Below, piece after piece: positions 1 to 7,535 of a stretch of DNA of 7,988 bases. The DNA comes from Acidobacteriaceae bacterium (lineage in GTDB: Bacteria > Acidobacteriota > Terriglobia > Terriglobales > Acidobacteriaceae), in NCBI GenBank assembly GCA_030040175.1, contig JASHUF010000108.1, positions 1 through 7,988 of the forward strand. The letters run 5' to 3'. The translations under genes and the position numbers were made by a program. A model generated the notes under the pieces. It did not search any database, was not told the DNA's origin, and saw only the letters and a program-made list of their open reading frames with translations. Positions within the stretch are counted from its first letter, which is position 1; every line of letters starts with the position of its first letter.

Positions 1-1
1 C

Positions 2-1915
2 AATTGCACAAACTGCGGGCCGCGTTTCACCATCGTGCGCAGCGTTCCCTATGATCGGCCGGGCACTTCGATGGCCAGGTTCCGCATGTGCGCGGCTTGC
101 CAGACCGAGTATGACGATCCGCACAGCCGCCGCTTCCATGCACAGCCGAATGCGTGCCCCGATTGCGGCCCAAGGCTTGCGCTTTGGCGCAAAGAGACAA
201 GGAAACTCTCAGTTTCTGACCCGCTGGGTGTCGCGGTTGCACTCTTGCTATCGGAGCGGATTGGAGCAATCAAAGGACTGGGCGGCTTTCATCTTGTGGC
301 GGACGCACAGAATACGGCAGCAGTCGGAATTTTGCGCGAGCGCAAATGCCGGGTGGGAAAGCCGTTTGCTGTGATGGTTCCCGACGTCGAGGCCGCGGAA
401 GAGTTTTGTGAAGTGAATGAGGACGAACGCAAGGCGCTGCTCTCGTTTGAGCGGCCGATTGTGCTGCTGCAGAGAAAGAACAACTGCGCCATTCCCGAGG
501 AAGTGGCAGCGGGAGTACGTGAACTCGGCCTGTTTCTCCCTTATACGCCCATCCATCATCTGCTCTTCCGCCGCGGTGGATTCAAGGCGCTGGTGATGAC
601 CAGCGGCAATGCGAGCGAGGAGCCCATCGCAATCGAGAACGGCGAGGCGGAGGAAAGACTGCGCGCGCTTGCGGACTTTTTCCTGGTCCATGATCGGGAG
701 ATTCTTCTGCGCTGCGACGACTCGGTGGTGCGGGTGGTAAACGGGCGCGTGCAGCAGATTCGCCGTTCGCGCGGCTTTGTTCCGGTGCCGATTCTTCTGC
801 ACAAAGAGACGCCGGCCATTCTGGCCGTGGGCGGAGAGTTGAAGAATACGATCTGCCTCGCGGAGGGGCGGCGGGCGTTCTTGAGCCAGCACATCGGCGA
901 TCTGGAAAACCTGGCGGCGTACGGATTTTTCCTGGAGGCGATCGATCATCTGCGGAGGATTCTCGAGATCGATCCCAAGATCATCGCCTACGACCTGCAT
1001 CCTGAATATCTCTCCACCAAATGGGCACTCGAGCAGACGGGCCGGAAGCTGATCGGCGTCCAGCATCATCACGCGCACATTGCCAGCTGCATGGCGGAGA
1101 ATCACCTGGATGGGGCGGTGATCGGCCTGGCGCTCGACGGCACCGGTTATGGCACGGATGGCCACATCTGGGGCGGGGAAGTGCTCATCGCCGATTATGA
1201 AAAGTTCACGCGCGCGGGGCATCTTGAGTATGTACCCATGCCCGGCGGAGCGGCGGCCATTCACAAGCCGTGGCGGATGGCGGTCAGTTATCTCACCCAT
1301 TCTCTCGGGGCGGAGTTTCGCAAAAAGAGTCTGCCGTTCTTCAGGCAAATCGACGCGAAGAAGATCGCTCTCACGCAGCGGATGCTGGAACGGCGTGTGA
1401 ATTCTCCGCTGACCTCGAGCTGCGGGCGCCTTTTTGACGCAGTGGCCTCGATTGTCGGCATTCGGCAGGAAGTGCGCTACGAGGGCCAGGCTGCAATCGA
1501 ACTGGAATCGGCGTCGGGAGGCTGCGAAGACGGCGGGCGTTATCCATTTGAACTCAGGGATGCGGGCAATGGTTTTGTCATCGCCACGCGAGTTATGTTC
1601 GAGACGCTGGTGGAGGAAGTGCTGGCCTCAGTTCCGGCGGGTGTGATCAGCGCGCGCTTTCACCAGGGGCTCGCAGACGTTCTGGCGAGAAGCGTCCGCT
1701 GGGCGCGCGAGCGCACGGGACTCGATCGCGTCTGCCTGAGCGGCGGAACCTTCAACAATCAATTGCTCCTGCGCAAATTGACAGCTCTTCTCGAGGCCGA
1801 AGGGTTCAAGGTGTTCACGCAACGCCAAGTTCCATGCGGCGATGGAGGATTATGCCTGGGCCAGGCGATGATTGCGGCGCACCGATGGCAGGGAAACGAA
1901 AATGTGGAATCATGA
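2..1915 (+). CDS. hypF: Carbamoyltransferase HypF, hydrogenase maturation (5'-truncated by window edge)
   Basis: HypF transfers a carbamoyl group from carbamoyl phosphate, through carbamoyl-adenylate, to the C-terminal cysteine of HypE; this is the first step in making the CN ligands of the NiFe site. The reading frame is open from base 2, and 637 residues are visible of a family usually about 750 long, so the acylphosphatase domain and first Cys pair lie outside. Seen, numbering from base 2: the end of zinc finger 1 (C2/C5), complete zinc finger 2 (C30/C33, 18 residues, C52/C55), a YrdC-like domain (KGLGGFHL at 91-98, TSGN at 200-203), and a Kae1/HypF-type domain (HHHAH at 355-359, DGTGYG from 379, LSGGTFNN from 579). 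The GTG at 35 is not the start, because zinc-finger sequence continues upstream of it. No frameshift is seen. It lies 104 bp before hoxE and probably belongs to a hyp cluster extending leftwards. Confidence 0.96.
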   Translation, partial: NCTNCGPRFTIVRSVPYDRPGTSMARFRMCAACQTEYDDPHSRRFHAQPNACPDCGPRLALWRKETRKLSVSDPLGVAVALLLSERIGAIKGLGGFHLVADAQNTAAVGILRERKCRVGKPFAVMVPDVEAAEEFCEVNEDERKALLSFERPIVLLQRKNNCAIPEEVAAGVRELGLFLPYTPIHHLLFRRGGFKALVMTSGNASEEPIAIENGEAEERLRALADFFLVHDREILLRCDDSVVRVVNGRVQQIRRSRGFVPVPILLHKETPAILAVGGELKNTICLAEGRRAFLSQHIGDLENLAAYGFFLEAIDHLRRILEIDPKIIAYDLHPEYLSTKWALEQTGRKLIGVQHHHAHIASCMAENHLDGAVIGLALDGTGYGTDGHIWGGEVLIADYEKFTRAGHLEYVPMPGGAAAIHKPWRMAVSYLTHSLGAEFRKKSLPFFRQIDAKKIALTQRMLERRVNSPLTSSCGRLFDAVASIVGIRQEVRYEGQAAIELESASGGCEDGGRYPFELRDAGNGFVIATRVMFETLVEEVLASVPAGVISARFHQGLADVLARSVRWARERTGLDRVCLSGGTFNNQLLLRKLTALLEAEGFKVFTQRQVPCGDGGLCLGQAMIAAHRWQGNENVES

Positions 1916-1928
1916 GCAATCTGGGATT

Positions 1929-1944
1929 TGTGACTGGAGTCACG
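1929..1944. promoter_or_regulatory. CRP/FNR-family-like operator upstream of hoxE
   Basis: The bases read TGTGA, a 6-base spacer, then TCACG. This differs from the CRP-type consensus TGTGA-N6-TCACA only in the last base. The core GTGACT-GG-AGTCAC (1930-1943) is a perfect palindrome. It ends three bases before a TTGACT hexamer in the only sizeable gap before the operon, where an activator of this family would sit for class II activation. The sequence match is direct; binding by a CRP/FNR-type regulator is inference, and another dimeric regulator could use the site. Confidence 0.5.
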
Positions 1945-1946
1945 GT

Positions 1947-1979
1947 TTGACTGGCCGTTGAAATTCTAACGTAAGAACA
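1947..1979 (+). promoter_or_regulatory. Possible hox operon promoter, weak -10
   Basis: TTGACT at 1947-1952 matches the -35 consensus TTGACA at five of six bases. The best nearby -10 candidates are poor: TAACGT at 1967-1972 has a short 14-bp spacer, and TAAGAA at 1972-1977 has a long 19-bp spacer. A good -35 with a poor -10 next to a palindrome would fit an activator-dependent promoter. With a start near 1978-1979 the palindrome centre would lie about 42 bases upstream. No start site is known, and read-through from hypF is equally possible. Confidence 0.35.
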
Positions 1980-2002
1980 GCAACGTTGTTGATGAAATTC
2001 GC

Positions 2003-2011
2003 GGGGGAAAG
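2003..2011 (+). promoter_or_regulatory. Ribosome binding site of hoxE
   Basis: GGGGGAAAG lies 8 bases before the ATG at 2020. It decides between that ATG and the in-frame GTG at 2011, which begins on the last base of this purine run and so has no usable spacing. Confidence 0.6.
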
Positions 2012-2019
2012 TGACCACC

Positions 2020-2526
2020 ATGCCCGACTACGGAGCAAGGCCCGCGCCGCCCAGTGCGGACAAGCGCTGGAAGCTCGTGGATGCGACAATGCGCAAGGCG
2101 GGGGCCAACGCCCACGGCCTGATTGAGACGCTGCACACGGTTCAGCAGGCATTCGGCTTTCTGGATGAAGAAGCGCTGCGCTACGTGGCGCTCTCGCTGC
2201 GCGTTCCGCTGAGCCAGGCCTATGGCGTGGCCACGTTCTATCACTTTTTCACTCTGAAGCCGGGCGGAAGACATACTTGTGTCATCTGCCTGGGAACGGC
2301 CTGCTACATCAAGGGAGCGCAGCATCTGTTGGACACGATGCAGCAAACCCTGCATGTCGCTCCGGGCGAAACAACAGAAGACGGTGAAGTCTCGCTGCTG
2401 ACGGCCAGGTGTCTCGGCTCCTGCGGACTGGCGCCGGCGGTGGTGTACGACCAGGAAGTAGCAGGCAAAGTGGATGTGGCCTCCCTGCGCACGCATCTGG
2501 AGAAATGGGCACGGCATGACTCCTGA
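2020..2526 (+). CDS. hoxE: HoxE, [2Fe-2S] diaphorase subunit of bidirectional NiFe hydrogenase
   Basis: HoxE is a NuoE-like, thioredoxin-fold [2Fe-2S] protein of the diaphorase module in the cytoplasm, next to HoxF. The 168 residues match the usual HoxE length. The four cluster ligands are C90 and C95 (C-x4-C, CLGTAC) and C131 and C135 (C-x3-C, CLGSC), the arrangement found in NuoE. The helical N-terminal half contains the family-typical [11 protein letters not shown] at 67-77. ATG at 2020 is chosen because the purine run GGGGGAAAG at 2003-2011 sits 8 bases before it; the in-frame GTG at 2011 would be too close to that run. It is the first gene of the operon, and its end overlaps the start of hoxF by 11 bp. 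C87 and the neighbouring C90 give an extra cysteine near the cluster. Confidence 0.93.
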   Translation: MPDYGARPAPPSADKRWKLVDATMRKAGANAHGLIETLHTVQQAFGFLDEEALRYVALSLRVPLSQAYGVATFYHFFTLKPGGRHTCVICLGTACYIKGAQHLLDTMQQTLHVAPGETTEDGEVSLLTARCLGSCGLAPAVVYDQEVAGKVDVASLRTHLEKWARHDS

Positions 2527-4162
2527 AGAACTGGAAGATATTGCGCAAAGGGAACGCGAGACGCAGCGGGAATTTCCGCAGCGTGTGAATGTCTGCGTGG
2601 CGGCGGGCTGCCTTTCCTGCCAGAGCGACGCGGTGAAAGAGGCGCTCGTCAAGGAAGCCGCGAGCCGCGGCCTCGGGGACCAGTGCCAAGTCAAGGGCGT
2701 TGGTTGCATGGGCCTGTGCTCCGAGGGCCCGCTGGTTTCAATCAGCACCGGCCATCTCTACCAGCACGTTTCGGCGCGAGATGCGGGCGCGATTCTCGAC
2801 AGTCTGCAAGGGAGCCTAGTCGAGCAACTCCTCTGCCCCACCGATACGCCTTTTTTTCAGCGTCAGAAAAAAATTGTGCTGGAGAACTCGGGGACGATCG
2901 ATCCCGAACGCATTGAAGAGTACATCGCCTGCCAGGGCTACCACGCGCTGGTGAAGGCGCTCACGGAGATGACGCCGCAGCAGGTGATCGCAGAGATTAC
3001 GACCAGCGGGTTGCGCGGCCGCGGCGGCGCCGGCTACCCGACCGGCCTTAAATGGAGCACGGTTGCAAAGGCGGTAGGGACACAGAAATTTGTTATCTGC
3101 AACGCGGACGAAGGAGATCCGGGTGCGTTCATGGATCGCAGCGTACTCGAAAGCGATCCGCATCGCGTACTCGAGGGAATGCTGATTGCGGCCTACGCCG
3201 TGGGCGCATCGCAGGGATACATCTACGTTCGCGCGGAATACCCGTTGGCCATTGCGCGCCTGAAGACGGCGATTCGCCAGGCGGAGCGGCTGGGGCTGCT
3301 GGGCGCAAACATCTGTGGAACGGGTTTCAATCTTCATATCGAACTGCGCCTCGGCGCGGGAGCCTTCGTCTGCGGCGAAGAGACCGCGCTGATCGCGTCG
3401 ATCGAAGGCAGGCGCGGCACGCCGCGCCCGCGCCCGCCGTATCCGGCGATGGAGGGCCTGGTGGGCCAGCCGACGCTCATCAATAACGTGGAAACCTACG
3501 CCAATGTTCCGCCGATTCTGCGCAACGGCGGCGCCTGGTATGCGCAGATCGGCACCGAACAGAGCAAGGGCACAAAGGTATTTGCCCTGGCGGGGCGCGT
3601 GCGCAACACCGGCCTTGTGGAGGTGCCCATGGGCATCAGCCTGCGCGAGATGGTCTTCGAGATCGGCGGAGGCATTCCCGACGGGAAAGAGTTCAAGGCC
3701 GTGCAGACCGGCGGGCCTTCCGGCGGATGCCTGCCGCGGGAGACGCTCGATATGCCTGTCGAATATGAGTCGCTCGCACGAGCGGGCTCCATCATGGGCT
3801 CCGGCGGCATGATCGTGATGGACGAGACTTCCTGCATGGTGGATGTGGCCAAATACTTCATGGATTTTTGCATGACGGAGTCGTGCGGCAAATGCATCCC
3901 CTGCCGCGTAGGCACGTATCAGATGCACCGGATTCTGAGCGCCATTACCGATATGTCGGCGGCCGCGCAGGACCTGAAGTTGCTGGAGGAGCTCTGCGAC
4001 CTGGTCAAGCATACGAGCTTGTGCGGGCTGGGGCAGTCGGCTCCCAATCCGGTGCTGAGCACGCTCAAATATTTTCTTGAGGAGTACCAGGCGCACGTTC
4101 ACGAGCACAAGTGCCCGGCAGGCGCTTGCGGCGTGAAGATGCTCGAAAAGGTGGACGCATGA
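2516..4162 (+). CDS. hoxF: HoxF, NAD(H)- and FMN-binding diaphorase subunit
   Basis: HoxF (NuoF-like) carries FMN and exchanges hydride with NAD(P)H; electrons pass on through HoxU to the hydrogenase module. It has 548 residues. Residues about 22-100 form an N-terminal thioredoxin-like [2Fe-2S] domain with C27, C32, C35, C64 and C68. The NuoF core follows: [13 protein letters not shown] at 168-180 and [11 protein letters not shown] at 195-205 (FMN/NADH binding), the glycine-rich [20 protein letters not shown] at 279-298, and a [4Fe-4S] site C457/C460/C463 with C503. The short tail keeps CPAGAC at 533-538. ATG at 2516 is preferred, with GGAGAAA at 2499-2505 ten bases upstream. An upstream in-frame start at 2474 would add 14 non-homologous-looking residues inside hoxE. 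The start overlaps hoxE by 11 bp and the stop overlaps hoxU as ATGA, so translational coupling is likely. The motifs do not tell NAD from NADP preference. Confidence 0.95.
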   Translation: MTPEELEDIAQRERETQREFPQRVNVCVAAGCLSCQSDAVKEALVKEAASRGLGDQCQVKGVGCMGLCSEGPLVSISTGHLYQHVSARDAGAILDSLQGSLVEQLLCPTDTPFFQRQKKIVLENSGTIDPERIEEYIACQGYHALVKALTEMTPQQVIAEITTSGLRGRGGAGYPTGLKWSTVAKAVGTQKFVICNADEGDPGAFMDRSVLESDPHRVLEGMLIAAYAVGASQGYIYVRAEYPLAIARLKTAIRQAERLGLLGANICGTGFNLHIELRLGAGAFVCGEETALIASIEGRRGTPRPRPPYPAMEGLVGQPTLINNVETYANVPPILRNGGAWYAQIGTEQSKGTKVFALAGRVRNTGLVEVPMGISLREMVFEIGGGIPDGKEFKAVQTGGPSGGCLPRETLDMPVEYESLARAGSIMGSGGMIVMDETSCMVDVAKYFMDFCMTESCGKCIPCRVGTYQMHRILSAITDMSAAAQDLKLLEELCDLVKHTSLCGLGQSAPNPVLSTLKYFLEEYQAHVHEHKCPAGACGVKMLEKVDA

Positions 4163-4878
4163 GCGCAACCGGCGCAGTAAGGACGCTGAAGATCGACGGC
4201 CGCGACTGCAGCGCGCGGCCCCAGGCGACCATTCTCGAGGTTGCGCGCGAGAACAAAATCTTCATTCCACGGCTATGCCAGCTTGAAGGGCTTTCCACCG
4301 TGGGCGCATGCAGGTTGTGCCTGGTTGAGGTCAAGGGCTCGAACAAGCTGCTGCCGGCGTGCACGACCACGGTGGATGAGGGGATGGAGATCACCACCAG
4401 TTCGGAGGAGCTCGCGAGTTATCGCAGAATGATCGTGGAGTTGCTGTTCACCGAGGGCAATCATATCTGCTCGGTCTGTGTTTCGAACGGCCATTGCGAA
4501 CTGCAAACCATGGCGCAGAGGCTGGGCGTGACGCATATTCATCTTCCGTACCGCTACCCGAAAAAACAGGTTGATGCCTCGCACGAACGCTTCGTGCTCG
4601 ATCACAACCGCTGCGTGCTTTGCACGCGCTGCGTGCGCGTTTGCGATGAAATTGAGGGCGCGCACACGTGGGATCTAATGGGCCGCGGGATCGACTCCAA
4701 AGTAATCACGGATTTGAACCAGCCCTGGGGTTCTTCCGAGTCGTGCACCAGCTGCGGCAAATGCGTTCAGGTGTGCCCTACGGGAGCGCTCTTTGAGAAG
4801 GGCCGTTCTGTGGCGGAGATGGAGAAACGCCGACAGTTCCTCCCCTATCTCACCTTGATGCGGGGAGAGCGCACATGA
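4159..4878 (+). CDS. hoxU: HoxU, iron-sulfur electron-transfer subunit of the diaphorase module
   Basis: HoxU matches the N-terminal part of complex I NuoG and wires HoxF to HoxY. It has 239 residues, the usual HoxU size. Four cluster sites are readable: a plant-ferredoxin-like [2Fe-2S] site (C40, C51, C54, C68); a His-Cys [4Fe-4S] site (H102, C104, C107, C113, with the H-x-C spacing of HoxU rather than the H-x3-C of NuoG); and two ferredoxin-type [4Fe-4S] sites (C152, C155, C158, C162 and C196, C199, C202, C206). All sixteen ligands are present. ATG at 4159 overlaps the hoxF stop as ATGA, with AAAGGTGG at 4147-4154 as ribosome binding site. An upstream start at 4111 would add a basic stretch read from within hoxF and is rejected. 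The end overlaps hoxY, again as ATGA. Confidence 0.95.
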   Translation: MSATGAVRTLKIDGRDCSARPQATILEVARENKIFIPRLCQLEGLSTVGACRLCLVEVKGSNKLLPACTTTVDEGMEITTSSEELASYRRMIVELLFTEGNHICSVCVSNGHCELQTMAQRLGVTHIHLPYRYPKKQVDASHERFVLDHNRCVLCTRCVRVCDEIEGAHTWDLMGRGIDSKVITDLNQPWGSSESCTSCGKCVQVCPTGALFEKGRSVAEMEKRRQFLPYLTLMRGERT

Positions 4879-5408
4879 GCAGGAAGAGACTGGCAACGGT
4901 ATGGCTCGATGGTTGCTCCGGCTGCCACATGTCCTTTCTGGACATGGACGAACGGCTGATCGAGCTGGCGGAGAAAGTTGAGCTCGTCTTTAGCCCGCTC
5001 GTCGACGCGAAGGAATTTCCGCCGGACGTAGATATCACGCTGGTTGAAGGCGCCGTGAGCAGCGAGGAGGATCTGCACAAGATACGGCTCGTCCGCCGCC
5101 GGACGAAGCTTTTGGTCTCGCTGGGCGACTGCGCCGTGACCGCCAATGTTCCGGCCATGCGCAATCCGTTTCCCGTGCAGGCGATTTATGACCGTGCTTA
5201 TCGCGAGAATGCGACCCTGATGCAGGGCACGCCGCACGAAGTGATTCCCCGGCTTCTGCCGTATGCGCGGCCGGTGCATGAGGTGGTGCACGTGGATGTC
5301 TATCTGCCCGGCTGTCCGCCTTCGGCCGATGTGATCCATTACGCGCTGACGGAGCTGCTCGAGGGCCGGGAGCCGGAGCTGAGCGCCAGGACGCGCTTTG
5401 GAGCTTGA
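4875..5408 (+). CDS. hoxY: HoxY, small subunit of cytoplasmic NiFe hydrogenase
   Basis: HoxY is the small hydrogenase subunit and holds the proximal [4Fe-4S] cluster that takes electrons from the NiFe site in HoxH. It has 177 residues, the short form typical of group 3d. The four ligands are C14 and C17 (DGCSGCHMS), C86 (LGDC) and C147 (PGCPP). There is no twin-arginine signal peptide and no additional cluster-binding C-terminal domain, so the enzyme is cytoplasmic, unlike periplasmic uptake hydrogenases. ATG at 4875 overlaps the hoxU stop as ATGA; GGGGAGAG at 4862-4869 is the ribosome binding site, five bases before the start. The stop is 7 bp before the hoxH ATG. Confidence 0.95.
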   Translation: MSRKRLATVWLDGCSGCHMSFLDMDERLIELAEKVELVFSPLVDAKEFPPDVDITLVEGAVSSEEDLHKIRLVRRRTKLLVSLGDCAVTANVPAMRNPFPVQAIYDRAYRENATLMQGTPHEVIPRLLPYARPVHEVVHVDVYLPGCPPSADVIHYALTELLEGREPELSARTRFGA

Positions 5409-5415
5409 GAAGATC

Positions 5416-6846
5416 ATGGCAGAAACGAGAACCATCGTCATCGATCCCGTCACCCGCATCGAGGGTCACTCCAAGATCACCCTGCACCTGGACGAGCACG
5501 GCAAGGTGGCCGATGCGCGTTTTCACGTAACCCAGTTCCGGGGCTTTGAAAAGTTCTGCGAGGGGCGGCCATTTACGGAGATGCCCTCGTTGATGGCGCG
5601 TATCTGCGGCATTTGTCCGGTCAGTCATCTCATTGCATCGGCCAAGGCCTGCGATGCGCTGCTTGCCGTCAAGATTCCGCCCGCTGCGGAGAAGCTGCGC
5701 CGCCTCTTCGGGAATGCGCAGGTGGTGCAGTCGCACGCTCTCAGTCTTTTTCATCTTTCCTCGCCCGACCTGTTGCTGGGCATGGACGCAGATCCTGCGG
5801 AAAGCCATCTCTTCGGCGTCTATGCCCGGAATCCAGCGCTGGCGCGCGATGGCATTGCGCTGCGCAAATTCGGGCAGCAGATTATCGAGCGCCTCGGCGG
5901 CAAGCGGATTCATCCCGCGTGGGTGGTGCCGGGCGGAGTGAGCGAGCCCCTCAGCCAGGAAGACCGCGACGCGATCCTGAAGACCGTTCCCGAAGCCCGG
6001 GCGATCGCTGCGCGCAGCCTGGACTGGCTCCGGAGCGCGACGGAGCGGTTTCACGAAGAGATTTCTGTCTTCGGCAACTTTCCCTCGCTCTTTATGGGCC
6101 TGGTGAAGAAGGATGGCGAGTTAACGTTCTACGACGGCCATCTGCGCCTAGCGGACGAAAACGGCCAGGAGATTGCCGGAGGCCTTGATCCGGCGCGCTA
6201 CTTTGAATACCTCGGCGAAAAGGTCGAGCCCTGGAGCTATTTGAAGTCTGCCTACTACTTGCCCAACGGCTATCCCAGCGGCATTTATCGCGTCGGCCCA
6301 CTGGCGCGGCTCAATGTATGCACAACCTGTGGGACTCCACTTGCCGATAAGGCGCTGGCGGACTTTCGCGCCCTGCAGCCTGGTGCCGTCTTGAGCTCTT
6401 TTTACTATCATCAGGCGCGCCTAGTGGAGACTCTGTATTGCGTGGAGCGGATCGAGCAACTGCTCAACGATCCGGAGATTCTGACCAAGCATGTCCGCGC
6501 CCTAGCCAACGTCAACGCGCTTGAGGGCGTGGGCGTGGCGGAAGCGCCGCGCGGCACGCTCTTTCATCATTACAGGATCAACGAGCAAGGGCTCATCCAA
6601 TGGGTGAATCTGATCATCGCCACGGGCCAAAACAATCTCGCCATGAATCGCAGCGTTCTTGAGGTGGCGCAGCACTATGTGCAGGGAGAAAAGATCACGC
6701 GCGGCATGTTGAATCGCGTGGAAGCAGTGATCCGCGCCTACGATCCCTGCCTGAGCTGCTCGACCCACGCGCTCGGACAGATGGCGCTGAAAGTGCAACT
6801 CGTCAGTCCGGACGGCTTGGTGGTGGATGAAATCTGCCGGCGCTGA
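5416..6846 (+). CDS. hoxH: HoxH, NiFe catalytic large subunit of bidirectional hydrogenase
   Basis: HoxH binds the Ni-Fe(CN)2CO centre and interconverts H2 with protons and electrons. It has 476 residues. The two nickel motifs are intact: RICGIC with C64 and C67 near the N-terminus, and DPCLSCSTH with C445, C448 and H451 near the C-terminus. RIEGHS at 14-19 and [11 protein letters not shown] followed by FYDGHLR are typical of HoxH. After H451 there is a 25-residue tail, the extension expected to be removed by the endopeptidase after nickel insertion. ATG at 5416 is preferred; a TTG at 5398 overlapping hoxY would add six residues with no family support. The ribosome binding site is weak (GAGAAG at 5407-5412, close to the start), so translation may depend on coupling to hoxY, 7 bp upstream. 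Confidence 0.97.
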   Translation: MAETRTIVIDPVTRIEGHSKITLHLDEHGKVADARFHVTQFRGFEKFCEGRPFTEMPSLMARICGICPVSHLIASAKACDALLAVKIPPAAEKLRRLFGNAQVVQSHALSLFHLSSPDLLLGMDADPAESHLFGVYARNPALARDGIALRKFGQQIIERLGGKRIHPAWVVPGGVSEPLSQEDRDAILKTVPEARAIAARSLDWLRSATERFHEEISVFGNFPSLFMGLVKKDGELTFYDGHLRLADENGQEIAGGLDPARYFEYLGEKVEPWSYLKSAYYLPNGYPSGIYRVGPLARLNVCTTCGTPLADKALADFRALQPGAVLSSFYYHQARLVETLYCVERIEQLLNDPEILTKHVRALANVNALEGVGVAEAPRGTLFHHYRINEQGLIQWVNLIIATGQNNLAMNRSVLEVAQHYVQGEKITRGMLNRVEAVIRAYDPCLSCSTHALGQMALKVQLVSPDGLVVDEICRR

Positions 6847-6860
6847 CGCAGGAGGAACGC

Positions 6861-7322
6861 ATGGCGGCTCGCATTCTGATTCTTGCCTGCGGCAATCCGT
6901 TGCGAAGCGACGACGGCGTGGCGTGGCGGGTTGCGGATCTGCTGCGCGCGAGATTGCCTTATGCCACGGTTGTTTCAGCTCACCAGCTCACACCGGAGTT
7001 TGCCGAATTGGCAGCGGAGGCCGACGGCGTTCTTTTTCTCGATGCCGCCCGGGAAGGCGAACCTGGAAAAATCGCATGCGCGGAGGTCAACCCGGAATGC
7101 GATTGCCGCCAGGACTCTCACTGGCTCACGCCGGCCCAGTTGATTGCGCTGTGCAGACAACTCTATGGCGCAACCCCGCGCGCGATGACGGTCTCCATAG
7201 CCGGAGCATCCTTCGACCACGGAGACACCTTGTCAGAAATCATCCGGGCCAAGCTGCCGGAGCTATTCGATCAAGCGAGAGCTATGCTTACGGGACTCGC
7301 GGGCGCACTGGAAATCTGTTGA
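6861..7322 (+). CDS. hoxW: HoxW-like hydrogenase maturation endopeptidase (peptidase M52 family)
   Basis: This family cleaves the C-terminal tail of the large subunit once nickel is in place, which closes the active site. It has 153 residues. GNPLRSDDGVAW at 11-22 is the N-terminal metal-binding motif; by comparison with HybD (E16, D62, H93) the likely nickel-sensing residues are an acid at D17 or D18, D61 in LFLDAA, and H87 in SHWLTPAQL. HQLTPE at 41-46 is typical of proteases serving group 3 enzymes. ATG at 6861 follows a strong AGGAGGA at 6850-6856, and the gene starts 14 bp after hoxH. Its place directly after hoxH, whose tail is intact, makes HoxH its substrate by inference. An overlapping + strand frame at 6827-7462 is a shadow. 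Confidence 0.9.
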   Translation: MAARILILACGNPLRSDDGVAWRVADLLRARLPYATVVSAHQLTPEFAELAAEADGVLFLDAAREGEPGKIACAEVNPECDCRQDSHWLTPAQLIALCRQLYGATPRAMTVSIAGASFDHGDTLSEIIRAKLPELFDQARAMLTGLAGALEIC

Positions 7323-7413
7323 TTCTTCCCCCGGCTTTTGTGCCACAGAGTGTCTCTCCCGTGGAGAAACCTCGCCGTTTCTTCACTAGGGGAACTCATT
7401 GTCGGCGACGGGT

Positions 7414-7446
7414 TCATCGAGCCATCTCCGAGATTTGGCTCGATGA
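7414..7446. repeat. 11-bp perfect inverted repeat, 11-base loop
   Basis: TCATCGAGCCA at 7414-7424 is the exact reverse complement of TGGCTCGATGA at 7436-7446, with an 11-base loop between. It is not followed by a T-run on either strand, so it is not a standard intrinsic terminator. It could be an RNA processing hairpin at the end of the hox transcript or a protein binding site. Confidence 0.55.
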
Positions 7447-7487
7447 TCTGAGGACCGGATAGCCGCTGACCGATCATCAGCAGCGAC

Positions 7488-7515
7488 AAAGCGGGACGCC
7501 TTCCCGTCCCGCTTT
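7488..7515. terminator. Probable bidirectional intrinsic terminator after hoxW
   Basis: AAAGCGGGACG at 7488-7498 pairs perfectly with CGTCCCGCTTT at 7505-7515 around a 6-base loop. The stem is GC-rich at its centre and ends in A3/T3, so a short U-tract would follow the GC stem in either direction. The U-tract is only three bases, so strength is uncertain. It lies about 165 bases after the hoxW stop and is the best candidate for ending the hox transcript. Confidence 0.6.
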
Positions 7516-7535
7516 CCTGCCGATCTGCGCAAGCG

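Larger units (their letters stand above)
7323..7530. other. Non-coding gap after the hox operon
   Basis: About 200 bases lie between the hoxW stop and the first recognisable integrase codons. I see no gene or tRNA here. It contains two 11-bp perfect inverted repeats, annotated separately, and a minor 5-bp hairpin (TCTCC-CGT-GGAGA at 7355-7367) of little weight. The frame read by the integrase remnant has been open since 7470 but has no ATG, GTG or TTG codon before the homologous part. Confidence 0.6.

Noticed and set aside
248..1348. Long antisense open frame of 366 codons opposite hypF
   Set aside because: It lies wholly within hypF on the other strand, resembles no family, and is explained by GC-rich codon bias. 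hypF carries clear motifs.
1968..1987. Inverted repeat AACGT / ACGTT with a 10-base loop in the hoxE leader
   Set aside because: Arms of five bases around a 10-base loop are easily produced by chance, and no known leader element fits.
2011..2019. GTG at 2011 as an alternative hoxE start
   Set aside because: It begins on the last base of the purine-rich ribosome binding site, leaving no spacing; the ATG at 2020 has proper spacing.
2816..4168. Long antisense open frame of 450 codons opposite hoxF
   Set aside because: It shadows the NuoF-type core, is rich in Ala, Arg and His as such shadows are, and has no recognisable domain.
5398..5415. TTG at 5398 as an alternative hoxH start
   Set aside because: It would add only six residues inside the hoxY end, and a normal ATG with the conserved N-terminus follows at 5416.
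5035..6054. Antisense open frame of 339 codons across hoxY and hoxH
   Set aside because: It crosses two well-supported genes on the opposite strand and shows no motif.
6827..7462. + strand open frame of 211 codons overlapping the hoxH end and all of hoxW
   Set aside because: It is out of frame with the M52-type protease, whose motifs and strong ribosome binding site are clear; the overlapping frame shows no domain.
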